A stretch of 64,000 bases of DNA from Pararhodobacter zhoushanensis (GCF_003990445.1 NZ_REEZ01000002.1:313121-377120); one strand, 5' to 3'; positions 48,099 through 58,091 are shown, counted from the first letter of the stretch. Numbers and translations are program-made. Notes: a model not told the origin generated them from the sequence alone.

Positions 48099-49469
48099 TC
48101 AGCCGAGGGTGGCGCGCAGGGCTTCGCCGGTGACACGGGCGATCTGGTCGGCCTCGTCCGTGGTCAGGCAGAGCGGCGGCGCGAAGCCGAGCATGTCGGC
48201 TTGCGGCATGGCGCGGGCGATGACACCGCGTTTGAGCATCTCGGCTACGACCTTGGGCGCAACGCTGCCCATCGGGTCGAAGCTGGCGCGGCTGGCGCGG
48301 TCCGAGGTCAGCTCGACCGCGCAGAGCATCCCTTCGCCGCGGATCTCGCCGACATTGGGGTGGTCGCCGACGGCATCGGTCATGGCGCGGCGCAAATAGG
48401 CACCGACTTTGCCTGCGTTCTCGACCAGTCCCATCTCGTCGATCAGCTTGAGGTTGGCGACCCCGGCGGCGGCACCGATCGGGTGGGCGGAATAGGTCCA
48501 GCCATGGCCGAACACGCCGTTCTCATCCGTGCCCTGGCAGAGCACGTCCCACATCTTGGTGCCGACGATGGAGCCCGACAGTGGCGCATAGGCCGAGGTC
48601 AGGCCCTTGGCGATGGTGATCAGGTCGGGCTGCAGCCCGTAGTGCTGCGAGCCGAACATGGTGCCCAGACGGCCAAAACCGGTGATCACCTCGTCGACGA
48701 TCAGCAGGATGTCATGGCGTTTGAGGATCTCCTGCACGCCCTGCCAGTAACCGACCGGCGGCGGGACGATGCCGCCCGTGCCCAGCACCGGCTCGCCGAT
48801 GAAGGCGGCGATGGTGTCGGCGCCCTCGCGCTCGATGGTCTCTTCCAGCTTGGCCAGCAGCCAGGCGGTGAAATCGGCCTCACTCATCGCCGGATCGGGG
48901 CGGCGGTAATAGAAAGGGGCTTCGGTATGGACGACCTGCGACAGCGGCAGGTCGAATTTCTTGTGGAACAGCTCAAGCCCGGTCAGCGAGCCGGAAACCA
49001 GCCCCGAGCCATGGTAACCCCGCCAGCGCGAGATGATTTTCTTCTTCTGCGGCAGGCCACGGATGTTGTTGTAAAACCAGACCAGCTTGATGTTCGTCTC
49101 ATTCGCATCCGACCCGCCGAGGCCGAAATACACCCGCGCCATGCCCTCGGGCGCGCGGTCCATGACCATCTTCGACAGCGTGATCGACGCCTCGGTCCCG
49201 TGACCGGCGTAGGAGTGATAATAGGCCAGTTCCTGCGCCTGTTTGGCGATGGCATCGGTGATCTGCCGCCGCCCGTAGCCCGCGTTGACGCAATAGAGCC
49301 CCGCGAACCCGTCGAGCAGCCGGTTGCCGTCGCGGTCGGTGATGAACACGCCTTCGCCGCCGGTGATGATGCGCTGCGGGGCCTCGCCGCGGGCGAACTG
49401 GCTCAGATGGGTCGAGGGGTGGAAAAAGCTCTCGCGGTCCCAGTGGGCGAGTTGGTCGTTGGTCAGCAT
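48099..49469 (-). CDS. Class III aminotransferase
   Basis: A 456-residue pyridoxal-phosphate enzyme. The cofactor lysine is Lys288 (ITIAKGLTSAYAPLSG) and Asp259 (IVDEVITGFGR) binds the pyridine nitrogen; GSDANETNIKL and the GHGWTYSAHPIG stretch fit omega-amino-acid transaminases. AGGAGG precedes the ATG. It is divergent from a DoeB-like deacylase, so it may be the DoeD-type step that moves the amino group from diaminobutyrate in ectoine breakdown. Taurine, putrescine and beta-alanine are alternative substrates. Confidence 0.85.
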   Translation of the reverse strand: MLTNDQLAHWDRESFFHPSTHLSQFARGEAPQRIITGGEGVFITDRDGNRLLDGFAGLYCVNAGYGRRQITDAIAKQAQELAYYHSYAGHGTEASITLSKMVMDRAPEGMARVYFGLGGSDANETNIKLVWFYNNIRGLPQKKKIISRWRGYHGSGLVSGSLTGLELFHKKFDLPLSQVVHTEAPFYYRRPDPAMSEADFTAWLLAKLEETIEREGADTIAAFIGEPVLGTGGIVPPPVGYWQGVQEILKRHDILLIVDEVITGFGRLGTMFGSQHYGLQPDLITIAKGLTSAYAPLSGSIVGTKMWDVLCQGTDENGVFGHGWTYSAHPIGAAAGVANLKLIDEMGLVENAGKVGAYLRRAMTDAVGDHPNVGEIRGEGMLCAVELTSDRASRASFDPMGSVAPKVVAEMLKRGVIARAMPQADMLGFAPPLCLTTDEADQIARVTGEALRATLG

Positions 49470-49577
49470 GGCAGGCCTCCTGTTGTTGCGGGCAGGCTAA
49501 CGCGTTCAGCCGCTGGCGTGAACCCTCTGGCCTTGAGCGCGCGGGCGCGGCAGGATGGGCGCAAATCAGGAGGTTTG

Positions 49578-50570
49578 ATGCCCGCCAATCCGATCCGCCC
49601 GACCGTCTCGCTGGACGAACCCGGCAAACGACACGGCTTCCTCAAGCTGCCCTATTCGCGCAACGACAGCGCCTGGGGCTCGGTGATGATACCGCTGACG
49701 GTGATCGTGGGCGCGCCGGGACCGACAGCGCTGCTGACCGGGGCCAATCATGGCGATGAATACGAGGGGCCGATTGCGCTGCAGGCGCTGGCGCATGAGG
49801 TTGAGGCCGAGGAGGTCACGGGTCGGCTGATCATCGTGCCCTATTTCAATTTCCCGGCGTTCACGGCGGCCAGCCGGGTCTCGCCGATTGATCAGGTTAA
49901 CCTTAACCGCGCCTTTCCCGGTGTGCCTGATGGCAGCGTGACGCAGAAGATCGCCAACTACTTCAACGACACGCTGGTGCCGCTGGCCGATCTGGTGGTC
50001 GATTTCCACTCGGGCGGCAAGACGCTGGATTTCCTGCCCTTCGCCTGTGCGCATTACCTTGATGACCCCGTGCAGCAGGCCGCCTGCGTCGCCGCGGTCG
50101 AGGCGTTCAACGCGCCCTGGTCGCTGATGCTGCGCGAGATTGATGCGGTGGGGATGTATGACACCGCCGTCGAGGCGCAGGGCAAGGTGTTCGTGACCAC
50201 GGAACTGGGCGGCGGTGGAACGGCCTCGGCACGCACGGCGCGGATCGCGCGGCGGGGGCTGCGGAATGTGCTGATCCACGGCGGGATGCTGAGTGGCGCG
50301 CCTGAGGTAGAGCCGTCGGTGATGCTGGAGATGCCGGATGACGCCTGTTACCACACCGCCCCGGCCTCGGGCCTGATCGAGCCTTTGGCCGATCTGGGCG
50401 ATCCCATCGTGCCGGATCAGCCGCTGGCGCGGATCTGGGCTACGGATTGCACCGGCGCGCAGCCGGTGACGGTGTTTGCCCAGCGCGACGGCGTGCTGGC
50501 GGCGCGGCACTTTCCGGGGCTGGTGCAGCGCGGGGATACGCTGGCGGTTCTGGCCGTGCCGCAGCGTTGA
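49578..50570 (+). CDS. Succinylglutamate desuccinylase/aspartoacylase family deacylase, DoeB-like
   Basis: A 330-residue zinc-dependent amidohydrolase. Zinc ligands are in TGANHGDEYEGP (His and Glu) and DFHSGGKTLDF (His), and the catalytic glutamate lies in VTTELGGGGTASARTARI. Length, motifs and the C-terminal beta domain match the DoeB group, which removes acetyl from N-alpha-acetyl-2,4-diaminobutyrate in ectoine catabolism. AGGAGG precedes the ATG by four bases. It is divergent from the class III aminotransferase gene across 108 bp. No doeA or regulator gene is adjacent; the M24-type gene at 32732 is distant. Confidence 0.8.
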   Translation: MPANPIRPTVSLDEPGKRHGFLKLPYSRNDSAWGSVMIPLTVIVGAPGPTALLTGANHGDEYEGPIALQALAHEVEAEEVTGRLIIVPYFNFPAFTAASRVSPIDQVNLNRAFPGVPDGSVTQKIANYFNDTLVPLADLVVDFHSGGKTLDFLPFACAHYLDDPVQQAACVAAVEAFNAPWSLMLREIDAVGMYDTAVEAQGKVFVTTELGGGGTASARTARIARRGLRNVLIHGGMLSGAPEVEPSVMLEMPDDACYHTAPASGLIEPLADLGDPIVPDQPLARIWATDCTGAQPVTVFAQRDGVLAARHFPGLVQRGDTLAVLAVPQR

Positions 50571-50660
50571 GTTGTCATTTTTCTGACCCTGTAATGCAGG
50601 ACGGGCGTGGGGTTTCCCCTGCGCCCTGTCACATTCCCCACATCTGCGATTGGTCAGACG

Positions 50661-51110
50661 TTAGACGCCAACCTCTGGCCCCATACAGCTGAGCGGGGCG
50701 CTGGATTGCTCGACCTCGTAGAGTTCGGTCGTCGGTCCATCCGGCCCCTGAAACACACCGCGCAGGCCGTCGCCGGTGGCATAGAAGGACCAGCATTGCT
50801 CGTCGGTCGGGTCATTGTCGTAGAGGAAACAAATGTTGCCGTTGCGCTCGTACCAGACGCCGTCCTGACATTCCTGATCGCGGAACGCCCAGCGGACGCG
50901 GCGGTCGGGCAGGTATTCTTCGGTCCCGTAGGGGGTGCCTGAGAAGTTGTAGCTCAGCGTCCGCCCCTCGGTATAGGCTTGGAATTCGTCGGCCCCGATG
51001 GGCCGGCTCATCTCTTGCGCAAGGGCAGGAAAGCTGAGGGCCAGCAGCAGCGCACCGGCAAGGCGCAGCGCTGACGGGCCACGGTTAGGCATCGGGAACG
51101 GCAGGGTCAT
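50661..51110 (-). CDS. Conserved-type exported protein of unknown function
   Basis: A 149-residue precursor. The ATG at 51110 has GAGG upstream. The signal peptide ALRLAGALLLALSFPALAQ ends in ALA-Q. The mature part of about 120 residues contains four cysteines and the stretch YNFSGTPYGTEEYLPDRRVRWAF, QECQDGVWYERNGNICFLYD and DEQCWSFYATGDGL, which suggests a disulfide-bonded beta domain of about 100 residues. I do not recognise a characterised function. Confidence 0.75.
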   Translation of the reverse strand: MTLPFPMPNRGPSALRLAGALLLALSFPALAQEMSRPIGADEFQAYTEGRTLSYNFSGTPYGTEEYLPDRRVRWAFRDQECQDGVWYERNGNICFLYDNDPTDEQCWSFYATGDGLRGVFQGPDGPTTELYEVEQSSAPLSCMGPEVGV

Positions 51111-51176
51111 GGGCACCTCGGTCGCAGGACTGCTGCACTGTGCCAGAGGGTTCGCCAAAGGGCCAGCACCCCGCCG

Positions 51177-52184
51177 TCACGATGCCGCGAGACGCTGCAC
51201 CGCCTCCAGACGCGGGTTCATCACGCGGCGCCAGAGCGGCGGCACCAGCGCGACAAGCGCCATGGCGGGCAAGGGCGCGGGCAGCATGGCCGCGCCCGCT
51301 GGCATCTCAAGCTGCGGATAAGGCCGGGCGGGATGCGCGTGATGGTCGGAATGGCGCGGCGCGTTCAGCGTCACCGCCGCCGAGTACCACCCCGCCGCGT
51401 TCCAGCTATGCGCCGGGCCGACCGGCTCGAACCGGCCATCGGGCCGCTGCGCCCGGCGCAGGCCATAGTGCTGCACGTAATCCGACACCAGTAGCTGGGA
51501 CTGCGCATGTGCGCAGAGCAGCACATAAACCAGCGGCCCCCTGACCCCGAACACCGCGAGCGCCGCCAGCATCAGCAGCACCGCCCCGCCGACATAGAGC
51601 GTATAGGGATTGCGCCGCCCTGCCCCGCGCCGCCGCAGCGCCTCTTCCGCCGCGTAACCGGCGCGGAAGCTGCCGATCCACGCGCGCGGCAGGAACCGCC
51701 AGAACCCCAGCCCGCGCCGCGCCGAGTTGGGGTCTGCGGGTGTCGCCACATGGGTGTGATGCACCAGCCGGTGGGCCGAGACATGGTGCCCGAAGAGCAG
51801 CGCCACATAGACCGCCGTACCCAGTCGCCTGAGCCCGCGGTTCGAGCGGTGGATCAGCTCATGCGCCGCCGGGTTGCCGATCTGGCCAAAGAAAAGCCCG
51901 AACCCGATCAGCCCCGCCACCCAGTCCACCCCATGCAACCGGCCGGTCAGCGCCCAGAGCGCCAGCGGCAGATAGGCCAGCTGCACCAGACCCAGCACCG
52001 CCAGCAACCCGTCCCCGGTGGGCAGCTCGCCCCCCTCAGAGGGGCCCGGCAGCCGGTCCATCGCCAGCCACAACAGCCCGACCGACATTGGCGCCGCCCA
52101 GATAAACCAACCGCCCCACAACGCGCCCAGCAACAGCAAGACGGCCGGGGTCAGGGTGGCGATGGCATAGGCGATCAGCTGCAT
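51177..52184 (-). CDS. AlkB-like membrane di-iron hydroxylase/desaturase
   Basis: A 335-residue integral membrane protein with about six helices and the three histidine boxes of the fatty acid desaturase/alkane hydroxylase superfamily: HELIH, HRLVHHTH and SDHHAHP. A fourth AlkB hallmark, NYxEHYG, appears here as SDYVQHYGL. It should hydroxylate terminal positions of alkanes or fatty acids using a di-iron centre, though it is shorter than classical AlkB and no rubredoxin gene is adjacent. The ATG at 52184 starts MQLIAYAIATL; a longer frame has no support. Confidence 0.85.
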   Translation of the reverse strand: MQLIAYAIATLTPAVLLLLGALWGGWFIWAAPMSVGLLWLAMDRLPGPSEGGELPTGDGLLAVLGLVQLAYLPLALWALTGRLHGVDWVAGLIGFGLFFGQIGNPAAHELIHRSNRGLRRLGTAVYVALLFGHHVSAHRLVHHTHVATPADPNSARRGLGFWRFLPRAWIGSFRAGYAAEEALRRRGAGRRNPYTLYVGGAVLLMLAALAVFGVRGPLVYVLLCAHAQSQLLVSDYVQHYGLRRAQRPDGRFEPVGPAHSWNAAGWYSAAVTLNAPRHSDHHAHPARPYPQLEMPAGAAMLPAPLPAMALVALVPPLWRRVMNPRLEAVQRLAAS

Positions 52185-52300
52185 GCAGGCATCATAGACC
52201 GCCGATGCGCCACACAGAAGAGGGTGAGGCCCCTTCCATCTGCGGCCCGCAAAGGCTAACTGCAAGATGTAAACAAAGGCCCAACCGGCACGGAGGCCCC

Positions 52301-53323
52301 ATGTCTTTTTTCGGCAAACTCAAGGAACGGATGTTCCGCTCCTCCTCGAAACTCGATGAGGGGCTTGATGCGCTCGTCGCGGCGGATGCCACGTCTGCGC
52401 CGGACATTCCGCCCGCCAGTCCCGCCGCTCCCGTCGAGATCACCAAACCCGGTCTGCTCTCGCGCCTGACCGGGCGCAGCGACGCGCCGCGCCGGGTGCT
52501 GGATGATGCGTTTGTCGAGGAGCTTGAAGACCTTCTGGTGCAGGCCGATCTGGGCGTGGAAACCGCGCTCAAGGTGACGGCCAACATCGCGGCGGGCCGC
52601 TTTGGCCGCCGGGTCAGCACGGCCGAGATCAAGGAAGCTCTCGCCGACGAGATCACCCGCATCATGGAACCCGTCGCCCGGCCCATGCCGCTTTACCCCA
52701 AGCGCCCGCAGGTGGTGCTGGTGGTCGGCGTCAACGGCGCGGGCAAGACCACGACGATCGGCAAGCTGGCCTCGCAGTTCCGCGCGGCGGGCAAGTCGGT
52801 GATCATCGCCGCCGGGGACACGTTCCGCGCCGCCGCTGTCGAGCAACTGCAGGTCTGGGGCGAGCGCGCGGGCGTGCCGGTGATGACCGCGCCCGAAGGC
52901 TCGGACCCCGCCTCGCTCGCCTTCGACGCGCTGACCCGCGCGCAGGCCGAAGGGGCAGACCTGTTGATGATCGACACTGCCGGGCGGCTGCAAAACCGCG
53001 CCGATCTGATGGAGGAACTGGCCAAGATCGTCCGCGTCATCCGCAAGAAAGACCCCTCAGCGCCGCACAACACGCTTCTGGTGCTCGACGCCACCACCGG
53101 CCAGAACGCCGTCACTCAGGTCGAGGTCTTCCGCCAGATGGCCAATGTTTCGGGTCTGATCATGACCAAGCTCGACGGCACCGCGCGCGGTGGTGTGCTG
53201 GTGGCGCTGGCCGACCGCTTCGGCCTGCCGATCCATGCCATCGGGGTGGGCGAGCAGATCGACGATCTCGACGCCTTCGATGCGCGCGATTTCGCCGTGG
53301 CGCTGACGGGAAGCGCGGACTGA
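52301..53323 (+). CDS. ftsY: Signal recognition particle receptor FtsY
   Basis: A 340-residue GTPase that docks the SRP-ribosome complex at the membrane. ACGGAGG precedes the ATG. The N-terminus has a basic amphipathic stretch, then N domain, then the G domain with GVNGAGKTTTIGKLA (G1), DTFRAAAVEQL, IDTAGR (G3), and TKLDGTARGG (G4). A short acidic A domain is typical of Alphaproteobacteria. The gene is convergent with an MgtC-like gene that ends five bases after its stop. Confidence 0.95.
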   Translation: MSFFGKLKERMFRSSSKLDEGLDALVAADATSAPDIPPASPAAPVEITKPGLLSRLTGRSDAPRRVLDDAFVEELEDLLVQADLGVETALKVTANIAAGRFGRRVSTAEIKEALADEITRIMEPVARPMPLYPKRPQVVLVVGVNGAGKTTTIGKLASQFRAAGKSVIIAAGDTFRAAAVEQLQVWGERAGVPVMTAPEGSDPASLAFDALTRAQAEGADLLMIDTAGRLQNRADLMEELAKIVRVIRKKDPSAPHNTLLVLDATTGQNAVTQVEVFRQMANVSGLIMTKLDGTARGGVLVALADRFGLPIHAIGVGEQIDDLDAFDARDFAVALTGSAD

Positions 53324-53328
53324 GCGAC

Positions 53329-53811
53329 TCACTCCTGGTGTTTGTCCTTTTCGACCAGCCGCAGCATGGCCAGAACAGCGACCACGATCAGCGTGGCCAT
53401 CAACGCCAGTGATTCGCGCCCGGTGCCACAGCCCAGCCCGACGGCGCCCGCCAGCCACAGGGAGGCGCCGGTGGTGACGTTGCGCACTTCGCCCTTTGAG
53501 GTGAAGATCATCCCCGCTGCCAGAAACGCCACACCCGCCGTCACCGCCTCGATCATGCGCAAGGGATCGTTGCGCTGCTCGCCGGCGGCGCCGAAATCCA
53601 GCGCGCTGATTTCCAGCCCCAGAATGACAAAAAGGCAGGCGGCGACCGAGACCAGAATATGCGTCCTGAGCCCTGCGGCCTTCTGGCGCCACTCGCGTTC
53701 GATACCGATGGCGGCCCCCAGCACCAACGCACTCAACAGCCGCAGCAACGCCGCCGGGGTGGAGACGACGGTGCTGGCCGGGGCGAATTCGCTTGAGATA
53801 ATGTCCCACAT
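53329..53811 (-). CDS. MgtC/SapB-family membrane protein
   Basis: A 160-residue protein with about four helices. LLRLLSALVLGAAIGIEREWRQKAAGLRTHILVSVAACLFVILG carries the conserved RE-R pattern of MgtC, followed by IEAVTAGVAFLAAGMIF and NVTTGASLWLAGAVGLGCG. ATG 53811 (AAGGG upstream) is preferred. MgtC proteins modulate membrane potential and magnesium homeostasis, but the exact role of this short form is unknown. Confidence 0.85.
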   Translation of the reverse strand: MWDIISSEFAPASTVVSTPAALLRLLSALVLGAAIGIEREWRQKAAGLRTHILVSVAACLFVILGLEISALDFGAAGEQRNDPLRMIEAVTAGVAFLAAGMIFTSKGEVRNVTTGASLWLAGAVGLGCGTGRESLALMATLIVVAVLAMLRLVEKDKHQE

Positions 53812-53917
53812 GCCCTTGTTGTAGGGCGGCGCGGATCGGCGTCCAGTGCGTGCCGGTCTTGCCCCCGCCTGCCCTTGTGTGCACAAGCACGAGGACCGCC
53901 GCCAAAGGTTTCCCCAA

Positions 53918-54817
53918 TTGAGCAACTGGCTGATCGCGCAGGAAGGTACGCAGACGGGTCTTTACCTGTCGATGGCCTTCGCCCTTGCTGCCGCCGTACT
54001 GCACGCGGTCTTCGGCGCATTGCAGAAGGGGCGTCATGACCCGTGGATCTCGCGCGCCGGGATCGACGTCTTCACCTTCTCGCTGTCAGTGCCTTTGGTG
54101 CTGTTCGTCGTGCCTTGGCCCGAGCCGCATATGTGGCCGATCTTCGCCGGGGCATGGGTGATCCATGTGATTTACAAGATCCTGCAGGCGATGACCTACA
54201 CGCGCGGGGCTTACACGGTGGTCTATCCCGTGGTGCGCGGCACCGGCCCGCTGTTCGCGGTGATCGGCGCGGGGCTGATCTTTGGCGAGCATTTCAACGC
54301 CGTGCAATGGCTGGGCGTCGGGGTACTGTTGGGCGGGATTTACGGGCTGGCGCTGTATAATCTGCGCAAGATCACCGTGAACCGTGAAACGCTGGTGCCC
54401 GCCTTGGGCTTTGCCGTGGCGACCGGGGCGATGGTGGCGCTTTACACCACCTATGACGCTTACGGCATTCGGGCGACGGCGGACCCGTTCACCTTCCTGG
54501 CGTGGTTCTTCCTGATCGACAGCGTGTTCATGCCGGTGGTTTGCGCCCGGCGCATGATGGCGATGCCGCGCGAGGATCTGCGCAACCTGCTCAAGCGCGG
54601 GTTCTTTGGCGCGCTGGTCGCCTTTTGCAGCTTTGGCGGCATCATGCTGGCCACGCGGCTGGGGCCGGTCGGTCAGGCCGCGGTGTTGCGCGAAACCTCG
54701 ACGGTGTTCGCCGCGCTGATCGGCTGGGTGATGCTGGGCGAAAGCACCGGCCCCCGCCGCGTCGCGCTGATGGCGATGATTGCGGCGGGGGCGGTGATCG
54801 TGCAGCTGGCGGCTTAG
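53918..54817 (+). CDS. EamA/DMT-family transporter
   Basis: A 299-residue membrane protein with about ten helices arranged as two EamA repeats ([22 protein letters not shown] and [24 protein letters not shown]). TTG at 53918 (AAAGG upstream) opens at a sensible distance before the first helix; a longer frame starting at 53846 runs into the divergent promoter region. Its TAG overlaps the stop of the convergent LLM gene. Substrate unknown; amino acid or metabolite export is typical. Confidence 0.85.
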   Translation: MSNWLIAQEGTQTGLYLSMAFALAAAVLHAVFGALQKGRHDPWISRAGIDVFTFSLSVPLVLFVVPWPEPHMWPIFAGAWVIHVIYKILQAMTYTRGAYTVVYPVVRGTGPLFAVIGAGLIFGEHFNAVQWLGVGVLLGGIYGLALYNLRKITVNRETLVPALGFAVATGAMVALYTTYDAYGIRATADPFTFLAWFFLIDSVFMPVVCARRMMAMPREDLRNLLKRGFFGALVAFCSFGGIMLATRLGPVGQAAVLRETSTVFAALIGWVMLGESTGPRRVALMAMIAAGAVIVQLAA

Positions 54818-55815
54818 GCCGGGGTCTTCACCAGCCCTTTGAGCACGTCCGACGCAATCTCGAACGAACGGATGCGCTTGGCCGGATCATGGATCGCGCC
54901 GGTGAAGATCATCTCGTCGGGCCGGGTGCGCTCGATAATCGCTTTCAGCTCGGTTTCCAGCGTTGCCGGCGATCCCACAGCAGACACCGAAAACGCCCCC
55001 GACACCTGCGCCAGCAGCGGGGCCGAGATATGCTCGCGGATGTCCTTGACCGGGCGCGGCAGTTTGCCGGGCTGGCCGCTGCGCAACCGGGCAAAGGACA
55101 GCATCTGCGACGACCGCAGGTAATGCGCCTCGTCATCGGTGTCGGCGGCAAACAGCCCGGCGGCGACCATCGCGTAGGGCTTTTGCAGCCATTGCGAGGG
55201 TTTGAAGCGCGACCGATAGATCGCCAGTGCGTCATCCAGCGCAGCAGGGGCGAAATGCGAGGCGAAGGCATACGGCAGACCCAGATAGGCTGCCAGCTGC
55301 GCGCCGTACAGGCTGGAGCCGAGGATCCAGATCGGCACATGCGTCCCCGTCCCCGGCACGGCGCGGACCTGCGCCTTGGGGTCTTCGTCGCCCAGATAGT
55401 GCAGCAGTTCGACGACATCCTGCGGGAAAGTATCCTCGCCCTGCATGTAACGCCGCAGCGCCTGCATCGTCGCGCCATCGGTACCCGGTGCACGGCCCAA
55501 CCCAAGGTCAATGCGGCCCGGATAGAGGGTTTCGAGCGTGCCAAAGGACTCGGCCACGGTCAGAGGGGCATGGTTGGGCAGCATGATGCCACCCGCGCCA
55601 ACGCGGATCGTCTTGGTGTGGCCCGCGACATGGCCGATGACGACAGCAGTCGCGGCGCTGGCGATGCCGGTCATGTTGTGGTGCTCGGCCAGCCAGAAAC
55701 GGTTGAAACCCAGCCGCTCGCCCGCCTGCGCCAGCGCGACAGAGCCCCGCAACGCATCGGCGGGGGTGCCGCCCTCGGGCACGGTGGACAGATCGAGGAT
55801 GGAATAGTGATGCAC
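54814..55815 (-). CDS. LLM-class flavin-dependent oxidoreductase
   Basis: A 333-residue bacterial-luciferase-like monooxygenase. The GTG start at 55815 has AGGAGA six bases upstream and opens [29 protein letters not shown]. The FMN-binding sequence [14 protein letters not shown] and the segment [16 protein letters not shown] are family marks. Its stop overlaps the stop of the EamA gene. The substrate is unknown. Confidence 0.88.
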   Translation of the reverse strand: MHHYSILDLSTVPEGGTPADALRGSVALAQAGERLGFNRFWLAEHHNMTGIASAATAVVIGHVAGHTKTIRVGAGGIMLPNHAPLTVAESFGTLETLYPGRIDLGLGRAPGTDGATMQALRRYMQGEDTFPQDVVELLHYLGDEDPKAQVRAVPGTGTHVPIWILGSSLYGAQLAAYLGLPYAFASHFAPAALDDALAIYRSRFKPSQWLQKPYAMVAAGLFAADTDDEAHYLRSSQMLSFARLRSGQPGKLPRPVKDIREHISAPLLAQVSGAFSVSAVGSPATLETELKAIIERTRPDEMIFTGAIHDPAKRIRSFEIASDVLKGLVKTPA

Positions 55816-55957
55816 GGCAAGTCTCCTTTGGGCAAAAGGTAAACCGCTATGGGCGGCGTACAAGCCCGCCATGCCAATGACGCGGCGGCGCAGCGAGACG
55901 CTTGCAGGGGCTGGCGCAAAGACTATTTTAACGATTGAGTGGCTCTATGGAGAGACA

Positions 55958-56383
55958 ATGATCCGATACAGCCTGAAATGCGATCAGGGACACGCGTTCG
56001 AGAGCTGGTTTGCCTCGGCGTCGGGTTTTGACACGTTGAAGAAAGCGGGGCATCTGAGCTGTGCGCACTGCGGCAGCACGCAGGTCGAAAAGGCGCTGAT
56101 GGCCCCCTCGGTCGCCAATGCCGACGGTGAAAGCACCGCGAAAGCGCTGACGCCCGTCGCAGGCGGACCCGAGGAAAAGCTCGCGGCCTTGCGGCGTCAT
56201 GTTGAGGAAAACTCGGATTACGTCGGCACCGATTTCGTCAAACAGGCCCGCGCCATGCATCTGGGCGACGCACCCGAGCGTCCGATCTGGGGCGAAGCGC
56301 GCTTTGAAGAGGCCCGCGCGCTGGCAGAGGAAGGCGTTCCCGTCGCCCCGCTGCCGTTTATCCCCAAGGCCCGCACGAACTGA
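55958..56383 (+). CDS. DUF1178-family protein
   Basis: A 141-residue protein starting MIRYSLKCDQGHAFESWFASASGFDTL, the family signature, with a CxxC-like metal-binding pair (C8 and CAHC) typical of a zinc ribbon. GGAGA precedes the ATG. The C-terminal half (residues about 75-140) contains EEARALAEEGVPVAPLPF. Function of the family is not established. Confidence 0.9.
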   Translation: MIRYSLKCDQGHAFESWFASASGFDTLKKAGHLSCAHCGSTQVEKALMAPSVANADGESTAKALTPVAGGPEEKLAALRRHVEENSDYVGTDFVKQARAMHLGDAPERPIWGEARFEEARALAEEGVPVAPLPFIPKARTN

Positions 56384-56507
56384 GATCCGGCGACAAACCG
56401 CGCAGTAAACCGCGCATTCTTGGCTTGGTCAGGAACTTTTCACGATTTGGGCGCATTGTCTCTGTGTCTTGCTTGTCAACAAGCCAGCCATGGAGAGAGG
56501 ATCAACA

Positions 56508-56702
56508 ATGTCGCGTATGTCCATGACCGCCCCGTCTCGTCCCGTGTCGACCGAAGGTCGCATCGACTGGGTCACGATGGGGGCCGCTGCTGCCTGTATC
56601 GCCGTTGCCGCCACGATCTCGATCGCCTCTGGCGTTGCCGGCAGCGATGGTTTCGACACCAACCAGCGCCCGCAAACCCTGCTGCACGCCAGCGCTCTGT
56701 AA
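56508..56702 (+). CDS. Small single-pass membrane protein
   Basis: A 64-residue protein starting MSRMSMTAPSRPVSTEGRIDW with GGAGAGAGG upstream, followed by a membrane segment VTMGAAAACIAVAATISIASGVAG and a polar tail. The DWVTMGA entry is like that of small Rhodobacteraceae membrane proteins of unknown function. The high Ala and lack of other signs leave the role open. Confidence 0.6.
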   Translation: MSRMSMTAPSRPVSTEGRIDWVTMGAAAACIAVAATISIASGVAGSDGFDTNQRPQTLLHASAL

Positions 56703-56794
56703 GCGGTTTCGCGACCCTTGCACCGCCCGCAACCCGCGCGTAAGAGAAGCGCGCGTCGCACAAGGGGTGCCGCGCACCTGTTGCGGGGGGGTCT

Positions 56795-58057
56795 ATGCCG
56801 ATCCTGGTTATGAAATTCGGCGGAACGTCGGTGGCTGACCTGGGTCGGATCGCCAACGCCGCTGAAAAGGTGAAACGCGAAGTCGAGCGTGGCTATGACG
56901 TGATCGTCATTGTCTCGGCCATGTCGGGCAAGACCAATGAGCTGGTCAAATGGGTCAATGACACCTCGGGCTTTTACGACGCGCGCGAATATGACGCCGT
57001 TGTTTCGTCGGGTGAGAATGTCACCGCTGGCCTGATGGCGCTGCGCCTGCAAGAGATGGGCATCTCGGCCCGCAGCTGGCAGGGCTGGCAGGTGCCGATC
57101 AACACCACCTCGGCCCATAGCGCGGCGCGGTTTGAAAGCATCCCGCGCGACAACATCGACGCGAAATTCGCCGAAGGCTTCAAGGTCGCGGTCGTGGCCG
57201 GTTTTCAGGGCGTCAGCCCCGAAGGCCGCATCACCACGCTGGGCCGGGGCGGCTCGGACACCACCGCCGTCGCCTTCGCCGCCGCCTTCGATGCCGAGCG
57301 CTGCGATATCTATACCGATGTCGACGGGATCTATACCACCGATCCGCGCATCACCTCCAAAGCGCGCAAGCTTGACAAGATCAGCTTCGAGGAAATGCTC
57401 GAACTGGCGTCTCTGGGCGCGAAGGTTCTGCAAACCCGCTCGGTCGAGCTGGCGATGCGCTATAAAGTGCGCCTGCGGGTGCTGTCTTCGTTTGACGAAA
57501 CCGATGAAACGTCCGGCACCTTGGTCTGTGACGAGGAGGAAATCATGGAATCGAAAGTCGTGTCCGGCGTCGCCCATTCGCGCGATGAGGCCAAGATCAC
57601 CCTTTTCACCATCGAGGACCGCCCCGGCATCGCCGCCGCGATCTTTGGCCCGCTGGCCGATGCGGGGGTGAATGTCGATATGATCGTGCAGAACATCAGC
57701 GAAAAGGACTATGACGCGGCCCATGCGGGCGCTGTCACCGACATGACCTTTTCCTGCCCCGTCGATCAGGTCGCCCGCGCCAAGAAGGCGATGGAAGAAG
57801 CCCGCGCCGAGGGCAAGATCAAATATGACGAGCTGATCATCGACACCGATGTCAGCAAGGTCTCGGTCGTCGGCATCGGCATGCGGAGCCACGCCGGGGT
57901 TGCCGCGCGGATGTTCAAAGCCCTCTCGGCCGAGAACATCAACATCAAGGTGATCGCGACCTCGGAAATCAAGATCTCGGTGCTGATCGACCGGCGCTAT
58001 ATGGAGCTTGCCGTGCAGATTCTGCACGACGCCTTCGCTCTGGATTCTGCGGCGTGA
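56795..58057 (+). CDS. lysC: Aspartate kinase
   Basis: A 420-residue enzyme that phosphorylates aspartate, the first step for lysine, threonine and methionine. The N-terminal MKFGGTSVADLGRIANAAE and GRGGSDTTAVAFAAAFDAERCDIYTDVDGIYTTDPR are catalytic and nucleotide-binding regions; residues about 250-420 are two ACT domains (ITLFTIEDRPGIAAAIF, VSVVGIGMRSHAGVAARMF) for allosteric lysine or threonine feedback. A hairpin follows. A weak ribosome binding site precedes the ATG (GGGGGGG). Confidence 0.95.
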   Translation: MPILVMKFGGTSVADLGRIANAAEKVKREVERGYDVIVIVSAMSGKTNELVKWVNDTSGFYDAREYDAVVSSGENVTAGLMALRLQEMGISARSWQGWQVPINTTSAHSAARFESIPRDNIDAKFAEGFKVAVVAGFQGVSPEGRITTLGRGGSDTTAVAFAAAFDAERCDIYTDVDGIYTTDPRITSKARKLDKISFEEMLELASLGAKVLQTRSVELAMRYKVRLRVLSSFDETDETSGTLVCDEEEIMESKVVSGVAHSRDEAKITLFTIEDRPGIAAAIFGPLADAGVNVDMIVQNISEKDYDAAHAGAVTDMTFSCPVDQVARAKKAMEEARAEGKIKYDELIIDTDVSKVSVVGIGMRSHAGVAARMFKALSAENINIKVIATSEIKISVLIDRRYMELAVQILHDAFALDSAA

Positions 58058-58063
58058 CGGTGT

Positions 58064-58091
58064 GCAGGCAGTCGGCTCTGCCGACGCCTGC
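58064..58091 (+). terminator. Hairpin after lysC
   Basis: GCAGGC (58064-58069), a bulged A at 58070, then GTCGGC (58071-58076), pair with GCCGAC (58080-58085) and GCCTGC (58086-58091) around a three-base loop. The stem is 12 bp long but no T-run follows. Confidence 0.6.
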
